Part shown: positions 33,767-44,374 of the stretch, piece by piece | How positions within the stretch are numbered: the first letter of the stretch is position 1 | Layout of the letters: the number at the start of each line of letters is the position of its first letter | Assembly (NCBI GenBank): GCA_036186865.1 | Contig: AP025056.1 | Span: 34,115,515-34,179,514 of the forward strand | DNA length: 64,000 bases | Reading direction: 5' to 3' | Origin: Eustoma russellianum | Lineage: Eukaryota > Streptophyta > Magnoliopsida > Gentianales > Gentianaceae | The notes under the pieces: model-generated | What the model was told of the DNA's origin: nothing | Databases searched by the model: none | Seen by the model: only the letters and a program-made list of their open reading frames with translations | Made by a program: the position numbers and the translations under genes

Positions 33767-33812
33767 TTATCACATTTATTCTTTTTTTTTGTAATTATTA
33801 TCACATTTATTC
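33767..33812 (-). mobile_element. Ultra-short retroposed insertion with 15 bp target duplication
   Basis: TTATCACATTTATTC is present at 33767-33781 and 33798-33812. Between them are nine T and GTAATTA. It has the same terminus as the insertion at 17529, and is interpretable as a LINE/SINE 3' tip with poly(A) on the minus strand. Confidence 0.8.
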
Positions 33813-34330
33813 AAACTCAGTTTAACACTATTATTGAAACTATAAGAACTGATAATGGCCAAGAGTATTTAGATAAAGACATCCAGAATTTTCTGACTAA
33901 ACTGGGTATTCATCATCAAACAGCCTACACATATACCCCTCAACAAAATAGGGTGGCTGAAAGAAAAAATAGGCACTTACTTGAAGTTACTAGGATTATT
34001 ATGTTTACTCACAATGTCCCTAAGTTTTATTGGGGTGAGGCAGTTTTAACTGCCAAATACCTTATCAACAGACTACCATCCAGGGTTCTGTCTTTTCCGA
34101 TTGAGTTACTGAAAATGAGTTATTCAAATTCTCATCTGATTTCCACTTTGCCCATCAAAGTATTTGGAAGCTGCTCTTATGTATTTTTACCTTCTCATAT
34201 ATGGAGTAAACTAGATAATAGGGTTGTCAAATACATCTTTATTGGTTATTCCAGTACTCAAAAAGATTACAAATGTTATGATCTCTCTAAAAAGATTTAT
34301 GTAACTTTGAAGTTAAAATTGACGAAACTA

Positions 34331-34412
34331 ATGCTTTTTATAACAAGGATTATGTTTCTTCTTCTTCACCTATGCTTTTTATAACAAGGATTATGTTTCT
34401 TCTTCTTCACCT
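34331..34412 (+). repeat. 41 bp tandem duplication in Copia2
   Basis: ATGCTTTTTATAACAAGGAT... is repeated exactly at 34331-34371 and 34372-34412. Not a multiple of three, so it frameshifts pol. Confidence 0.95.
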
Positions 34413-34974
34413 GATTACCAAAACTTCTGGAGTATAGTTGATATTGCTAATGATGCTAACTCCTCTGTTGAATGTTCTCCTGTTAGCAATCCAATTTCTT
34501 CTGATACTTTAGGTACCAAGGAAGACAGTCAGTTCAAAGGGAGTATCTCGGGTGACAGAAAGCCTATAATCAAAGTATATCAGAGTAAGATCCACAAACT
34601 TTCTGATTTGCCTTCTATAGATGAGGTACAGGAACATGTATCTCCCAAAAAGGTACCATCTGCATCTAGGGATTCATTTCCTTTGGATATACAAGATTCA
34701 GATGTATCACAATCTAACCTACCAACTGAAGTCTCAGGTGATGATTTCTGTTACTCAGAACCTATTCCTGATGATAGGTCAGTAGCTATTCGTAAAGGTG
34801 TAAGAGAATGCACTAAGCATCCCTTAAAAAAATTTGTGTCCTATGCAGCATTATCTCCTACATTCTATGTCTTCACATCTGCATTAGATTCTGATCAAGT
34901 ACCAAGAAATGTTCATAAAGCTCTAAATAATCCATTATGTTTTCAGCTGTTAAGGATGAAATGCATGCACTTAT

Positions 34975-36352
34975 TGTTAGTGTATATGCCCTAGGCCATT
35001 ATTTGGATATTTATGTTATACATTTATTATTAATAAAAGAGGTTTTATCATTATTATTGTTGGTTAGTATGTTACACAATTTTGATATATGTCCCTGATT
35101 TATTATTGTTATAGAGATAAAATAATTTATAATCAGTATGAGCATTGATTTGATAATCATGAGATGATTATGTGTATGGTGATACAAATCAATTTCATAG
35201 ATACTTGTTAGAGAACAATGTATTGGATAGACCCATCATGAGATTACTACATGGATTAGCGTCATAAGTAAATCTCATGATAGTCATGTTTCCTTTGACT
35301 TGAGATTGTCATAGTTTCCAACATAAGGACTATTATATTTTGACATGATCAAACGTTATCCATAACTGGATAATAATGAAGGCCATGATTGAATGTGATA
35401 GAAATTATGTAGAGGATATTAAACAATCAAGATAGAATTTGTCCCTCTCTTTTGAGAGAGATATCTTTGGGCCCCTCGATTAGTGAGACTGTGAAATGCA
35501 TGGCCATGCTCAAATGAATTGATAGTGTGATCAGTATCATTTGTTTTATCAGTCTACTAAGAGATCGAGTAATCATATGTTTGAACAATATAAGTATGAC
35601 GCTGACCATGACTTATGTTCAAACTAGATATCGTGTGACAAAGGGATTAATGCATGTACTATTATTAGGCTAGTTGGACTTTACTCGTATTAATTGGGTA
35701 GTCGTAATGCCTTGCTAGAGGCCAATTACGACTTGTTGGTTTAATAGAGATTTAATCAACTGCCAATTAATATGGGCCTATCGGGTCACACACAAGAATG
35801 CGTATGGCTGAGATTAATAATATTAATAATATTAATATTGGATATTAATTATTATTATTATTATTTTCGTTTTTATGGTTATATGTATATATATATATAT
35901 TATCGGATAATAATGACAGAATCCATATCTGATATGGATTTTGAATATCCTGATAGAATCCATATCTGATATGGATTTTTGATTGGCATTGACTAATCCG
36001 ATTAGGACTCGGATTTTGACGTCAATATATGTGTATATATATTGTGTATCTCGTATTGAGAACACACACGAAAATAACAGAAAACCCTAGAGCCGTTTTT
36101 GGAGAAAAGCGAGTTCTCTCAGCCGCGTCGATCAAGAGCTAGCACTCCGGGCGGAAGCATTCGTGTGGATACCGACAGAGGGTGTTCGTGATTTCGCACC
36201 TCTTCCACCTGCGGATTTCGAATCTTTGGAGGTATTTTTTTACGTTTCTTTCATCGATTAAACGAACAACATGGATCCTTGGTAGGAAATCGGAGATCAA
36301 GTTTTGTTTTTCCGCTGCGCGTTTTGCAGTGATCTTGTCGGATTTCCTAACA
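34975..36352. mobile_element. Solo LTR (1378 bp) inserted in Copia2
   Basis: Begins TGTTAGTGTATATGCCC and ends ATTTCCTAACA, so the ends form the inverted repeat TGTTAG/CTAACA. It is flanked by perfect 5 bp duplicates CTTAT (34970-34974 and 36353-36357). No internal coding region, primer site or second LTR: the product of recombination between two LTRs. Excising it with one target copy joins DEMHALI to KNITWDLIKND in frame. It contains a 25 bp direct repeat (about 35920-35972) whose core ATCCATATC-T-GATATGGAT is palindromic. The superfamily is not determinable from an LTR alone; the parent must be another LTR element. Confidence 0.92.
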
Positions 36353-36357
36353 CTTAT

Positions 36358-37811
36358 CAAAAATATAACATGGGATTTAATTAAGAATGATCATTCTATG
36401 AAAACAGTTGGATGCAAATGGGTTTTTTCTATTAAGTATAATTCGGATGGGTCAGTCAGTAGACATAAAGCAAGATTGGTTGCCAAAGACTTTACACATA
36501 CTCATGGTATTGATTATTTAGATACTTTTGCTCCAGTGGCAAAGCTTAATACTGTTAGGATTATTTTTTGTATTGCTGTAAATCTAGACTGGAATATGAT
36601 TTAACTTGATGTCAAGAATGCTTTTTTGAATGGTGATCTTCATGAAGATGCCTTTATGGATGTTCCTCCAGGCTTTGTAAATCAAGAAAACTGTAACAAA
36701 GTTTGCAAACTAAGAAAGACTTTGTATGGATTAAAACAATCACCTAGAGAATGGTTTAAAAAGTTTACAAATGTAATAATTAGTATGGTTTTGTTCAGAC
36801 TCACAGTGATCATACTCTTTTTATTAAAGGTCTTGGTACTGGTAAGCTAACTGTGTTACTTGTATATGTTGATGATATAATTTTAACAGAGAATGACAAT
36901 CAAGGTATCAATGGTATTAAAAAGCAGCTGGATACTGTTTTTGAACTGAAAGATTTAGGTTCCATTAATATTTTTTGGGTATGGAAATAGGGATTGTAAG
37001 TATATCACAAAGAAAATATGTACTTGATCTGTTGTCTGAAACAGGTATGCTTGGTTGTAAACCTGTGTACACACCAGTTGATGCTTGTGCTAAAAATAAA
37101 CCGGAGAGCAATGAATTATCTAATTAATTGAGTTATCAAAGACTTCTTGGTAAACTGATTTACTTATCCCATGCTAGACCAGACATTTGTTATGCAGTCA
37201 GTTATGTTAGTCAATTCATGCATAATCCCACAATTCATCTTAAGTGTGCTATGAGGATTCTTAGATATCTCAAAAATGCTCCTGGACAAGGCTTATATTT
37301 CAGGAAGAATGCAGATAGAGGATTAACCGTGTTTACTGATGCGGATTGGGGATCACTACCTTATATGCGGTCAACAATAGGTTATGGAACTTTTTTGTGG
37401 GGTAATCTTGTCACTTGGCGTAGCAAGAAACAATCAGTTGTTTCTCGAAGCAGTGCTGAGGCTGAATTACGGGCACTGACTCTAGGATTGTGTGAAGGCT
37501 TATGGATTAATCGCGTTTTAAAAGATCTAGGCCAGACTATCACGTTACCTATCAAAATATATTGTGACAATGCTCCTGCAATCCACATGATTGAAAATCC
37601 AATCCAACATGACAAGTTCAAGCACATTGAAATTGATCGACACTTCATTCGAGAAAAAATTGATGATCATATTGTAAATATTCAACATATTGCTTCCAAG
37701 TATCAAATTGCTGATATTTGGACTAAACCTGTAAGAGTTAGAATATTTCATGATTTATTTAGCAAGTTTGGTTGTATTAATATATACACCAAGCTTGAGG
37801 GGAAATGTTGA
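36358..37811 (+). pseudogene. Copia2 reverse transcriptase and RNase H (broken)
   Basis: RT starts TWDLIKNDHSMKTVGCKWVF, then SRHKARLVAKDFTHTHGIDY, with a TAA replacing the Gln before LDVKNAFLNGDLHEDAF (36602). KVCKLRKTLYGLKQSPREW follows, and the catalytic YVDD in LLVYVDDIILTE (near 36865). The RT C-terminal part is out of frame around 36960. RNase H is open for 227 codons from 37128: ARPDICYAVSYVSQFM, FTDADWGSLPYMRSTIGY, SRSSAEAELRALTLG, IYCDNAPAIHMIENP and HIEIDRHFIREKI. These carry the D, E and D catalytic positions. Ends just before the purine tract. Confidence 0.85.
37797..37805 (+). other. Copia2 polypurine tract
   Basis: GAGGGGAAA immediately before the 3' LTR start TGTTGAAAT. Confidence 0.85.
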
Positions 37812-38012
37812 AATATCTCCCATATATGACCGTTAGGAATTAATTATTATTCTTAGCCTTAGTCTTTAAAATGTTTTGGTCCTCTCTCTCTTCTCTCAAA
37901 AATATTACCGTTGCTCCTTTGTATATAAAAGGAGCACCAGTGATCATTGTAATAAGCAATGTAGATTACTGAAATATGAGATTTGTTCTTTCTTAATTCT
38001 TATTTGTCTATA
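37806..38012 (+). repeat. Copia2 3' LTR
   Basis: 207 bp, homologous to 31022-31229, with the TATATAAAAGG box conserved. Confidence 0.85.
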
Positions 38013-38717
38013 ATTTCCCTTCCCAACAAACAGAAAAAACTCAACTATCCCTTCTCCTCTCTCCTTCTCCACCATACACCACCGCTAGCAGTAGCTTCCT
38101 TTTACCTCTTTCCACCGTTAATGGTCATCTACCACCTATTTCTCCTTCAATTTCCTTCTTCTCTCTCCTCATTAATCCCTAGAGCTCTCACTCCGTCGTC
38201 TTCGCAAGCCATCTAGGCTACTCCAGCCACCGTTACAAACGGTCAGAGATCTGTCTACAGTAATCATCCGTTCAGTTATGAATGGGCTTTTATATTCCAT
38301 CCCATAACTCAAACATGCAACAACTTGTAAAGGCGAAATCGGCATAGGCTTCACTGCTCAAGTTCGATTTTGTGCTCAAAGCTTCGTCCAGCCACATGTA
38401 GGCTCAGATTAACAATGATAATGGTAAGAGATCCTTTGACATCAATCCTGAAAAGGTTGCGATTCAAAACAAAAATAGAGCTCCGGTATCATAGGCCAGG
38501 TAATGGGTAATGCTACATCTTTCTTCAACATGAAGACATTTATGAATGAACGATGGACTTCGAAACATCTCCTCGCAGTTGAAATGAAGGATGAGGATCT
38601 ATTTATGTTTTGTTTCTAGTCCGAGGATTCGAAACAGAGTTTCCTAGACCGCTTTCCTATTCCTTTCAAGAATAGAGCAGTTTTTCTTTGGAAGGATGAG
38701 GATCTATTTGTGTTTTG
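38013..38717 (+). mobile_element. LINE 5' fragment, plus strand
   Basis: A pyrimidine-rich leader (CTCTCC runs near 38060-38210) followed by an ORF1 N-terminus. About 38500-38700 reads GNATSFFNMKTFMNERW and EMKDEDLFMFCF, matching GNMASCLHMKKFAEQKW and KVEDLFFFRF in LINE D ORF1. Stops interrupt it. It ends abruptly near 38717, facing the minus-strand fragment E. Confidence 0.7.
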
Positions 38718-39950
38718 TTAAAGGTATTCTGGGCTCCTTGTCTTATATCCCTAGGTTGAGTAGCAACATTATGGCTAATGGTTTCCATTTGACCTACCTG
38801 CTTATTCTGAGTAGATTTCTCAACTCCTCAATGTCTTTTATACAGGCTGGGTAGCAGTGTTAGGGCCAGTTGGTTTAATCGCATTTTTCTCCTCATAATT
38901 ATGACCAAAGGTTCTACACTTGATACATTGGGTAGGTAACAATTTATAAACTACCTCCTGCATACACTTTTAGCCATCTTCGTCAAAGAGGTAACAAAGT
39001 TTGGTGGATACTAACAGCCTTGATTTCCACACAGATTATAGCAAAGGCCATTCTATATTGTGAAATGGTCATTCTATCAATGAAAAGGGCTTTTCTATTC
39101 GATCCTGAGCCACTGAGCAAATGTGAGTTGAAGTAGTGTAGACGAAGGTTATGGAACTGGACCCAAAGTGGAATTGTTTCTAGTTGCAGTCTTTGAATAG
39201 ATTTATTATGGGTCCACGACCAAAGAAAAAACACTTTGTTGCCAAAGGGCATAGGGGAAAGATCAAGTGTACTTTGCTTCGAATCCTTCGACTAGAAGCG
39301 AAACCCCAAACATATCTTCTCCTGTCCTTTGGGCTTCAAGTAATCCTTCCAAGGACCATTGAGTTTTTGCAAAGTGTTTCATATTAAGAAAGGAGGAAGT
39401 GTTACTCATCAGATGTCCTACTATAGCTAACCCTTATTTTTTCATGTGGTATGCTACCTCCGCGGGGTCTATAAAAAAGGTCTTACCCTTGTCATTGTCG
39501 ATTGGAACCAGTGCTAAAGTATATGTTTTTTCTAGCATGAACTCGAGCTTGAGCAGCGAAGACTAAGCCGATTTCGCTCTAACCAGTGCTTGCATGTTGA
39601 TATCTAAGCTAAATCAGTGAAGTCCAGACATCTTGTGTTAGATTGTGGAGTTTTCTCTCCGATCATTTGTTCGGACGGCTAGAGTGGCCAAAAGGCCGAC
39701 CGAGAGGAGTTGAGTTGTTTGTTCAGAGGGATTCGAGGTATATGAGGTTGGAAGTAGAGTTAGAAAAGGGAGGAGATGTAGTTGAGGAAGGAGGAGAGAA
39801 GGAGATGTGATGGCAGAAGGTGAAGAGATGATAGAAAAAGAGACGTTATAAGCTGAAATGTGAACGTTAAAGGCGGAGGGGAGGAGAGTGAAGGGTGGGT
39901 GGGTGTTTCTAGAGAGGAGGAGAAAAGTTTCTAGAGAGACACATTAGCTT
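38718..39950 (-). mobile_element. LINE E, 5' fragment, minus strand
   Basis: From about 39950 downward: a 5' UTR with TTTCTAGAGAG as in D, then an ORF1 N-terminus. 39252-38983 encodes PFGNKVFFLWSWTHNKSIQRL, IPLWVQFHNLRLHYFN and FIDRMTISQYRMAFAIICVEI, the DUF4283-like domain. A knuckle FGHN is near 38910. No ORF2. It converges with the plus-strand fragment, so a pair of inverted 5' halves is present. Confidence 0.75.
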
Positions 39951-41309
39951 TAATTCTATAGATTCAAATTCCATAGAGGCTTTAACCAAGTTATATCCCA
40001 CAATGTTGACACCAATAAATAATCAATATTCATCATATAAACATCCCAGGACACACCTTTAATAACACACCTTTAATAGTGTTTCAAGACCATAAAATCC
40101 ATATGCTCTTAAATGAGATTCTTTCAAGAGATATTCCGTCTTGTATATGAAGAGAGACCACAGTAAAGGAGAACTTTTAGTTTGTTAAAATATATATATA
40201 CATATATATGCTCCCCATCTGTTATTTCTTTCTTTCTCCTTTTCTTGAGTATAAAATTCTTGCCACATAGAGATGATGGTTTTCCATAATTCAGCAATAT
40301 GCAGATAACCTGGTTTCCTAAGGCCACAGAGTCCGAAATCACATTCAAAATGATTTGAACTTCATGTGAAGGATAATCATCTATTTCATACACTGGTTAT
40401 TGATATGAACTCTTCGGGTTTCATCATCACTGAATATAAAAAGTGAAGGCATGAAATTAGGATACCCAGATAAATATTCCATGCCTAACTTCAGCATAAA
40501 AATAAGACTTCATTTCTTCACAACTTCGTATGAAATCTCATTCAATTCAAATCAGATTTCATTAAGATGTTCAACTAACATATATCCTAAGATTCACGAT
40601 AACTACTGTACATCCAACAAAATTGAATATATTTGAAGATTTTCACTGTGGTAGAGAAAAAACAATTGAACTTTATGATTAAAACATTTTTAACAGTTGA
40701 AGTAAGTATTCATGCGTTAATACTTTACGTCAGTCAGTTATTCTTTTGGTGCTTATTTAATGCGCAAATTGATTAGATTCTTGCGAGAAGTCAAATTATA
40801 TTGTCAGTACTTGGAAAGCAATTCTTGCGCAAAAGATGAACTCTTATTGCCTACAGTATTACCTATAAATCTAGAATACTCATTACTGGATTAGACATTA
40901 GCCCGATCAAAAACATTGCTTTAAGCAGGTATTCTAACCAGAGAGAATAGTGGGATCAACCAGAAGGGAAAAGAAAAGCGCAAGCAGTTAGCCCGGCCTT
41001 GTTAATCCAAGAAGAAAATTTCAGATGAGAGATTTAATTCTTAAAAAGTGTATGTTACTGATTATGTTATTTCCGAAAATCAAAGACTTCGCAGCACATC
41101 TCAAAACATGCCAAAAGTGACGTAAAAAATGCTTGATAAATGCGGAATTATACATCAAAACCGCAACAAGTAGCCTTATTTAAGGAGAAGTAGATGTGCA
41201 TATATTTAGGTGCTGCACAAATAGTGTATAGGTATGCTGGCAAAATTATGCATAATCTTCAGCACAATAACCAATTGAATAAGAATATGATGGGATGAGC
41301 ATACCATAC
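39951..41309 (-). other. First part of the large NTM1-like intron
   Basis: Follows the GT donor at 41309 on the minus strand. AT-rich, with no supported coding sequence. A (TA)n-like run lies at 40189-40208. ORFs of up to 89 codons here resemble no family I know. Confidence 0.5.
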
Positions 41310-41454
41310 CAAGAGCAACAAGTTGGCGATCTCTGCCCACATTGGGAAACCTCTCACTCAAAAGGGCACGAAGGAATGCTTCACTCGCCTTTATGTCTGC
41401 ATGGCTTACATGAGCATATCCACCAAGCACACCATCCACTGTTCCTTCCACACC
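41310..41454 (-). CDS. NTM1: NTM1-like alpha-N-terminal protein methyltransferase, upstream exon
   Basis: A 145 bp exon on the minus strand (48 codons plus one base). It encodes GVEGTVDGVLGGYAHVSHAD, then IKASEAFLRALLSERFPN and GRDRQLVAL, matching the GVEATVDGVLGGYGHV...SE.FL..LL.ERF...LVALD region of plant NTM1/METTL11 enzymes. The acceptor is GCGAAG|GGT and the donor CTTG|GTATGG. The leftover G plus AT from the exon at 13572 makes the expected Asp of LVALDCGSGIG, a strong confirmation of the join. The family's N-terminal WYR.G..YWE block was not found upstream, so the first exon(s) are farther right, beyond inserted elements, or lost. If this exon instead extends left as MFASEAK, the start would be at 41475. 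No stop or frameshift is seen. Confidence 0.88.
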
Positions 41455-41942
41455 CTTCGCTTCAGAGGCGAACATAACGCAGCATGTATCAAGAAGGGAA
41501 CGAATAGGAGGGAGGGGGTGGCAGTGATGTTGGGGAGTGCTGAAGCACTAAAATTCAACAAGCACGTGGAAACAGCTCAGCCACATCTACACAATTCGAG
41601 TTATTCCAGAACTTTGGGTCGTTTGGTGAATATACAATCAACCCCACAATTCCCTTTTATGTTTCAGCGCTGTATCATCGTGTCTCTCAGTTTCTCTCAA
41701 TTCAAAATCAATATTAGATGGTTTTGGGGGAAAAATCTGATTCAAACAGCTACTGATTAAAGCCGAAGACGCATTCCATTTCAACTTCAAGTATCATAAT
41801 CTATCACACATCTAAACAAAATTTAGGTAAATTAGGTCCAACTATACACAGAGGAGGCGATATTGTTTGGAGGACACTTTTTTTTTTTTGAGTTTAACGC
41901 CGTATATTAAATGCTCTTTTTTCAAGTTTGCTTTAATGTAGT
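41455..41942. other. Flank between NTM1-like exon and the Tat-like element
   Basis: About 490 bp. Open frames here on the plus strand are the antisense of the exon and its flank. The last 60 bp (T-run then TTTAACGCC...TTTAATGTAGT) belongs to a tandem repeat that continues at 49305 on the far side of the LTR element. Confidence 0.5.
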
Positions 41943-42954
41943 TGATAAATCCAGAACCTAGCTGTTGAATACGACAAAGGGGCATCCCTGTTAGTCACCA
42001 ACAGTCAACGTAAGTCTAGCACGGCCAATTGAAGCCCTACTCCGTCAGGTCTGCCCAGAGGATATATCCTTCAGCAGTCCTTGACCAGTCAATCTCGGCC
42101 AACTCAGCCTCATCTGGAAAGTCCTGAGATAGAATCTCAAGGCCAAAATCCACAAGGAGTTGAGCAGCACTATCTTCAAATCAGCTCGACCAAAGGGCAG
42201 AGATCACGATCAGTGTAGCCCACACCCAGGTCAATTCAGAAATCGGACTATAGGACCTCTAGATGAGTCGGCCAGTCCGGGTCAACTCGGAAGAACATTC
42301 TGGGCTCACTTCAAACAGGTTACCTCGACTTCATTTCCCTAGCAGAACTCCTCAAGTGGCATCTCAGCTCGGCCGCATCATGCTTAAGCAGACTCTTACC
42401 ACTCAGCAATCTTGGCCTCCCGGCCTGATGCGTGGCAACACTTGGCCTCCATACAGCCTAGGACTGCCAGCAGCACAGTTATTTATCTCCGCATGTCAAC
42501 CATGAAGAGGAGAATGGCCAGCACCGCAGCCACTTGTCGTCACGTGACAACCATGCAAACAAGAGCTGCCACCAGGGCAGCCAGGTGTCGTCACCATCTT
42601 TCCCATGGCCATGCAGCCTTCACCTTCAACAGCTATAAAGGGGTGCTTCCACAGCTGAAGCCCACCAGGTCCAATTGAAGTCCACCTTTCAGCTCATAAG
42701 CTCATTCACTCAAAACAGTCACCCTCTCTAAAAGAGAACCCTTAACAGGTTGATTCTGCCTCTATTTCCAATATTCTCACAAACAAATATGCCCATAGCT
42801 GACTTGAGCATCGGAGGGTTTTCTCTGGGGCATTAACCCCAGACCTCTAATGTTGTCTTTCCTTCTCAGGTTGCAGAAACGGACCTTGACGAGGCTCTAA
42901 CGATATACCACAAGGATCACCTCTGATCCACCTGGTGAGGATCTGACCTCATCA
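41943..42954 (+). repeat. Tat-like element 5' LTR
   Basis: 1012 bp, homologous over its length to 48294-49304, with clearly more differences than the Copia1 LTR pair. Contains CTATAAAGGGG near 42632 as a candidate TATA box. Confidence 0.9.
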
Positions 42955-42956
42955 TT

Positions 42957-42974
42957 TTGGCGCTAGAAGGAGGG
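42957..42974 (+). other. Tat-like element primer-binding site
   Basis: TTGGCGCTAGAAGGAGGG, two bases after the LTR CA. The TGG that pairs with a tRNA CCA end is present. The donor tRNA is not assigned. Confidence 0.65.
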
Positions 42975-43053
42975 CCCTGAACATCCGACTCTTTCTAAAA
43001 TTATGCCTTAAAAGGCCTTCTAAGAAACCAGCCTATTGTCCATCATAGGAAAG

Positions 43054-43900
43054 ATGGATAAAAGTGATCAGAAATGGGCAAGAGGATTGACACCCCTCGA
43101 AGACACCCCGCGCTCCACTCGACCTCAGCCGGAGTAGGGCTCCCCAGGTCCAGCAGAATCATACACTCCCATTGCTAAATTCACATATGAGGAGCGCATG
43201 AGGGCTATTCAATAATGTGGCCCAAAATCCAAAACATGTTCCAGGTGGTAGAGAGAAATGAAAGGAAAAGCTCCAGCTACTGGACCCAGTGAGGTCCATC
43301 CTGGTGACTCTCCTCAGTGAAGAGAGTGCATGGAGTACTCCTCATCTCGCCCCCAATACTATCCTGAACCTCAGGGTAAGTTCAGGCGCGCAGGTCAGCG
43401 ACATAGTCGCCAGCAATACGTCTGAGCCTTTAGAAGCCCTGGCATACCACCTGAAACGCGCACGGAAAGTGTTGCTGCCACTCAGACGTGGCAGAGAAGT
43501 TGACAAGGAGGCCAGAGCCCAATCGCAAGAAAGGCATGCAGCTCATATGCAATTGGGAGGCCGAGTTAAGGAAAGGGTGCCTCTGTTGGCCTCCAAGGCT
43601 CACATCTTATCAGTCATGAGGAAGGAAGGCTTAGCAAGAGATCCCAAGCCCCTTTCGGGCCCAATTCACAAAAGGGATCCACAGCTGTACTGCCTTTTTC
43701 ACCATGACATCGGACATGATATAGAAGACCACAGGTAGCTCACCCTTGAAATTGAGCGCCTAATTGAGCTAGGATACTTGCAATGTTACTACAACCTGAG
43801 GTCAAGGTTGTCTAACAGGTTGGTTTTCACTCAGCCCTCTCTTGACAAAAGGTGTCGAGCTAATCATCGACGCAGGTCGGCCAAGGAAAAAGACCCATAT
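43054..43900 (+). pseudogene. Tat-like gag remnant
   Basis: From the ATG at 43054 (MDKSDQKWARGLTPLEDTPR) through a proline-rich part to the open frame at 43289-43738. The latter ends RDPQLYCLFHHDIGHDIEDHR, then a TAG and LEIERLIELGY. This is the zinc-knuckle-like end of Ty3/gypsy gag in plants (Y-C-x-[FY]-H-x-D-x-G-H-x-[TI]-E-D). Several stops. Much of the usual gag N-terminal domain is missing or unrecognisable. Role if intact: particle protein able to package the element's RNA. Confidence 0.65.
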
Positions 43901-44370
43901 ATGGATAGGCAGATGCACCGTGGCTCCAAACAGATAAGAATGACTTAGACAGAACGGCCTTAAGGGAGCCAAAGAAAGCTGCCAAGATCACCTCAGCTGA
44001 CCATTGTATAGAAGTTATTGTGATTGCCGACCTGTAGGCTAGGACTGCTGACATGAAGGCAACTAGTTCGAATAATCGGGATATATCCAAATCTTTTGTA
44101 TTTTGTACCTTTATATCTTTCAATGGAACAAGAAAGTACTTATTCGATATTTGTTTCATATTTGCTATTGCAAACAAGCTGTTCAGATATAAAGCGGGTC
44201 CATTCTAAGCAGACCTAATATTCGGGGCATGAAGTCCCCCAACCATTACGTTTATCTCATTCAACTCGGACTCCAAGCCCAGCTCAGCTCGGTATAATAT
44301 TCTACTCGGCACTCCCCAACCCTCTTTAATATGCCTGACTTCTCATGTTGGAGGCTTAATTATTGATCCT
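43901..44370. other. Internal non-coding region of the Tat-like element
   Basis: No pol-like frames on either strand. The minus-strand ORF at 43860-44177 lacks any family signature. Confidence 0.5.
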
Positions 44371-44374
44371 TTAT

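Larger units (their letters stand above)
33595..34974 (+). pseudogene. Copia2 integrase (broken)
   Basis: Remnants of the integrase core: HSDI, a TGA in place of the following Trp, FISFVDDHTRIIWVFLMKHKS, RTDNGQEYLDKD and YTPQQNRVAERKNR. The C-terminal GKNR-like region is at 33953-34384. A 16 bp retroposed tail interrupts the core at 33782. A 41 bp tandem duplication at 34331-34412 shifts the frame. The linker to RT ends at 34974, where a solo LTR is inserted. Confidence 0.8.
31022..38012 (+). mobile_element. Copia2, Ty1/copia LTR retrotransposon
   Basis: Plus-strand element with short LTRs (208 and 207 bp), tRNA-Met-type primer site, gag, protease, integrase, RT, RNase H and a GAGGGGAAA purine tract. 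No clear target duplication is visible (ttttt before, atttc after). It is interrupted by a solo LTR (34975-36352) and a 16 bp retroposed tail (33782-33797). LTRs differ at roughly a dozen sites, so it is older than Copia1. Confidence 0.9.

Noticed and set aside
40124..40393. Minus-strand 89-codon ORF
   Set aside because: Lies in the intron; no known domain, low complexity at its end.
41295..41760. Plus-strand ORFs of 60 and 145 codons
   Set aside because: Antisense of the NTM1-like exon and its flank; no recognisable protein.
43860..44177. Minus-strand 105-codon ORF in the Tat-like element
   Set aside because: Not in frame with the antisense gene, no splice signals linking it, no domain.
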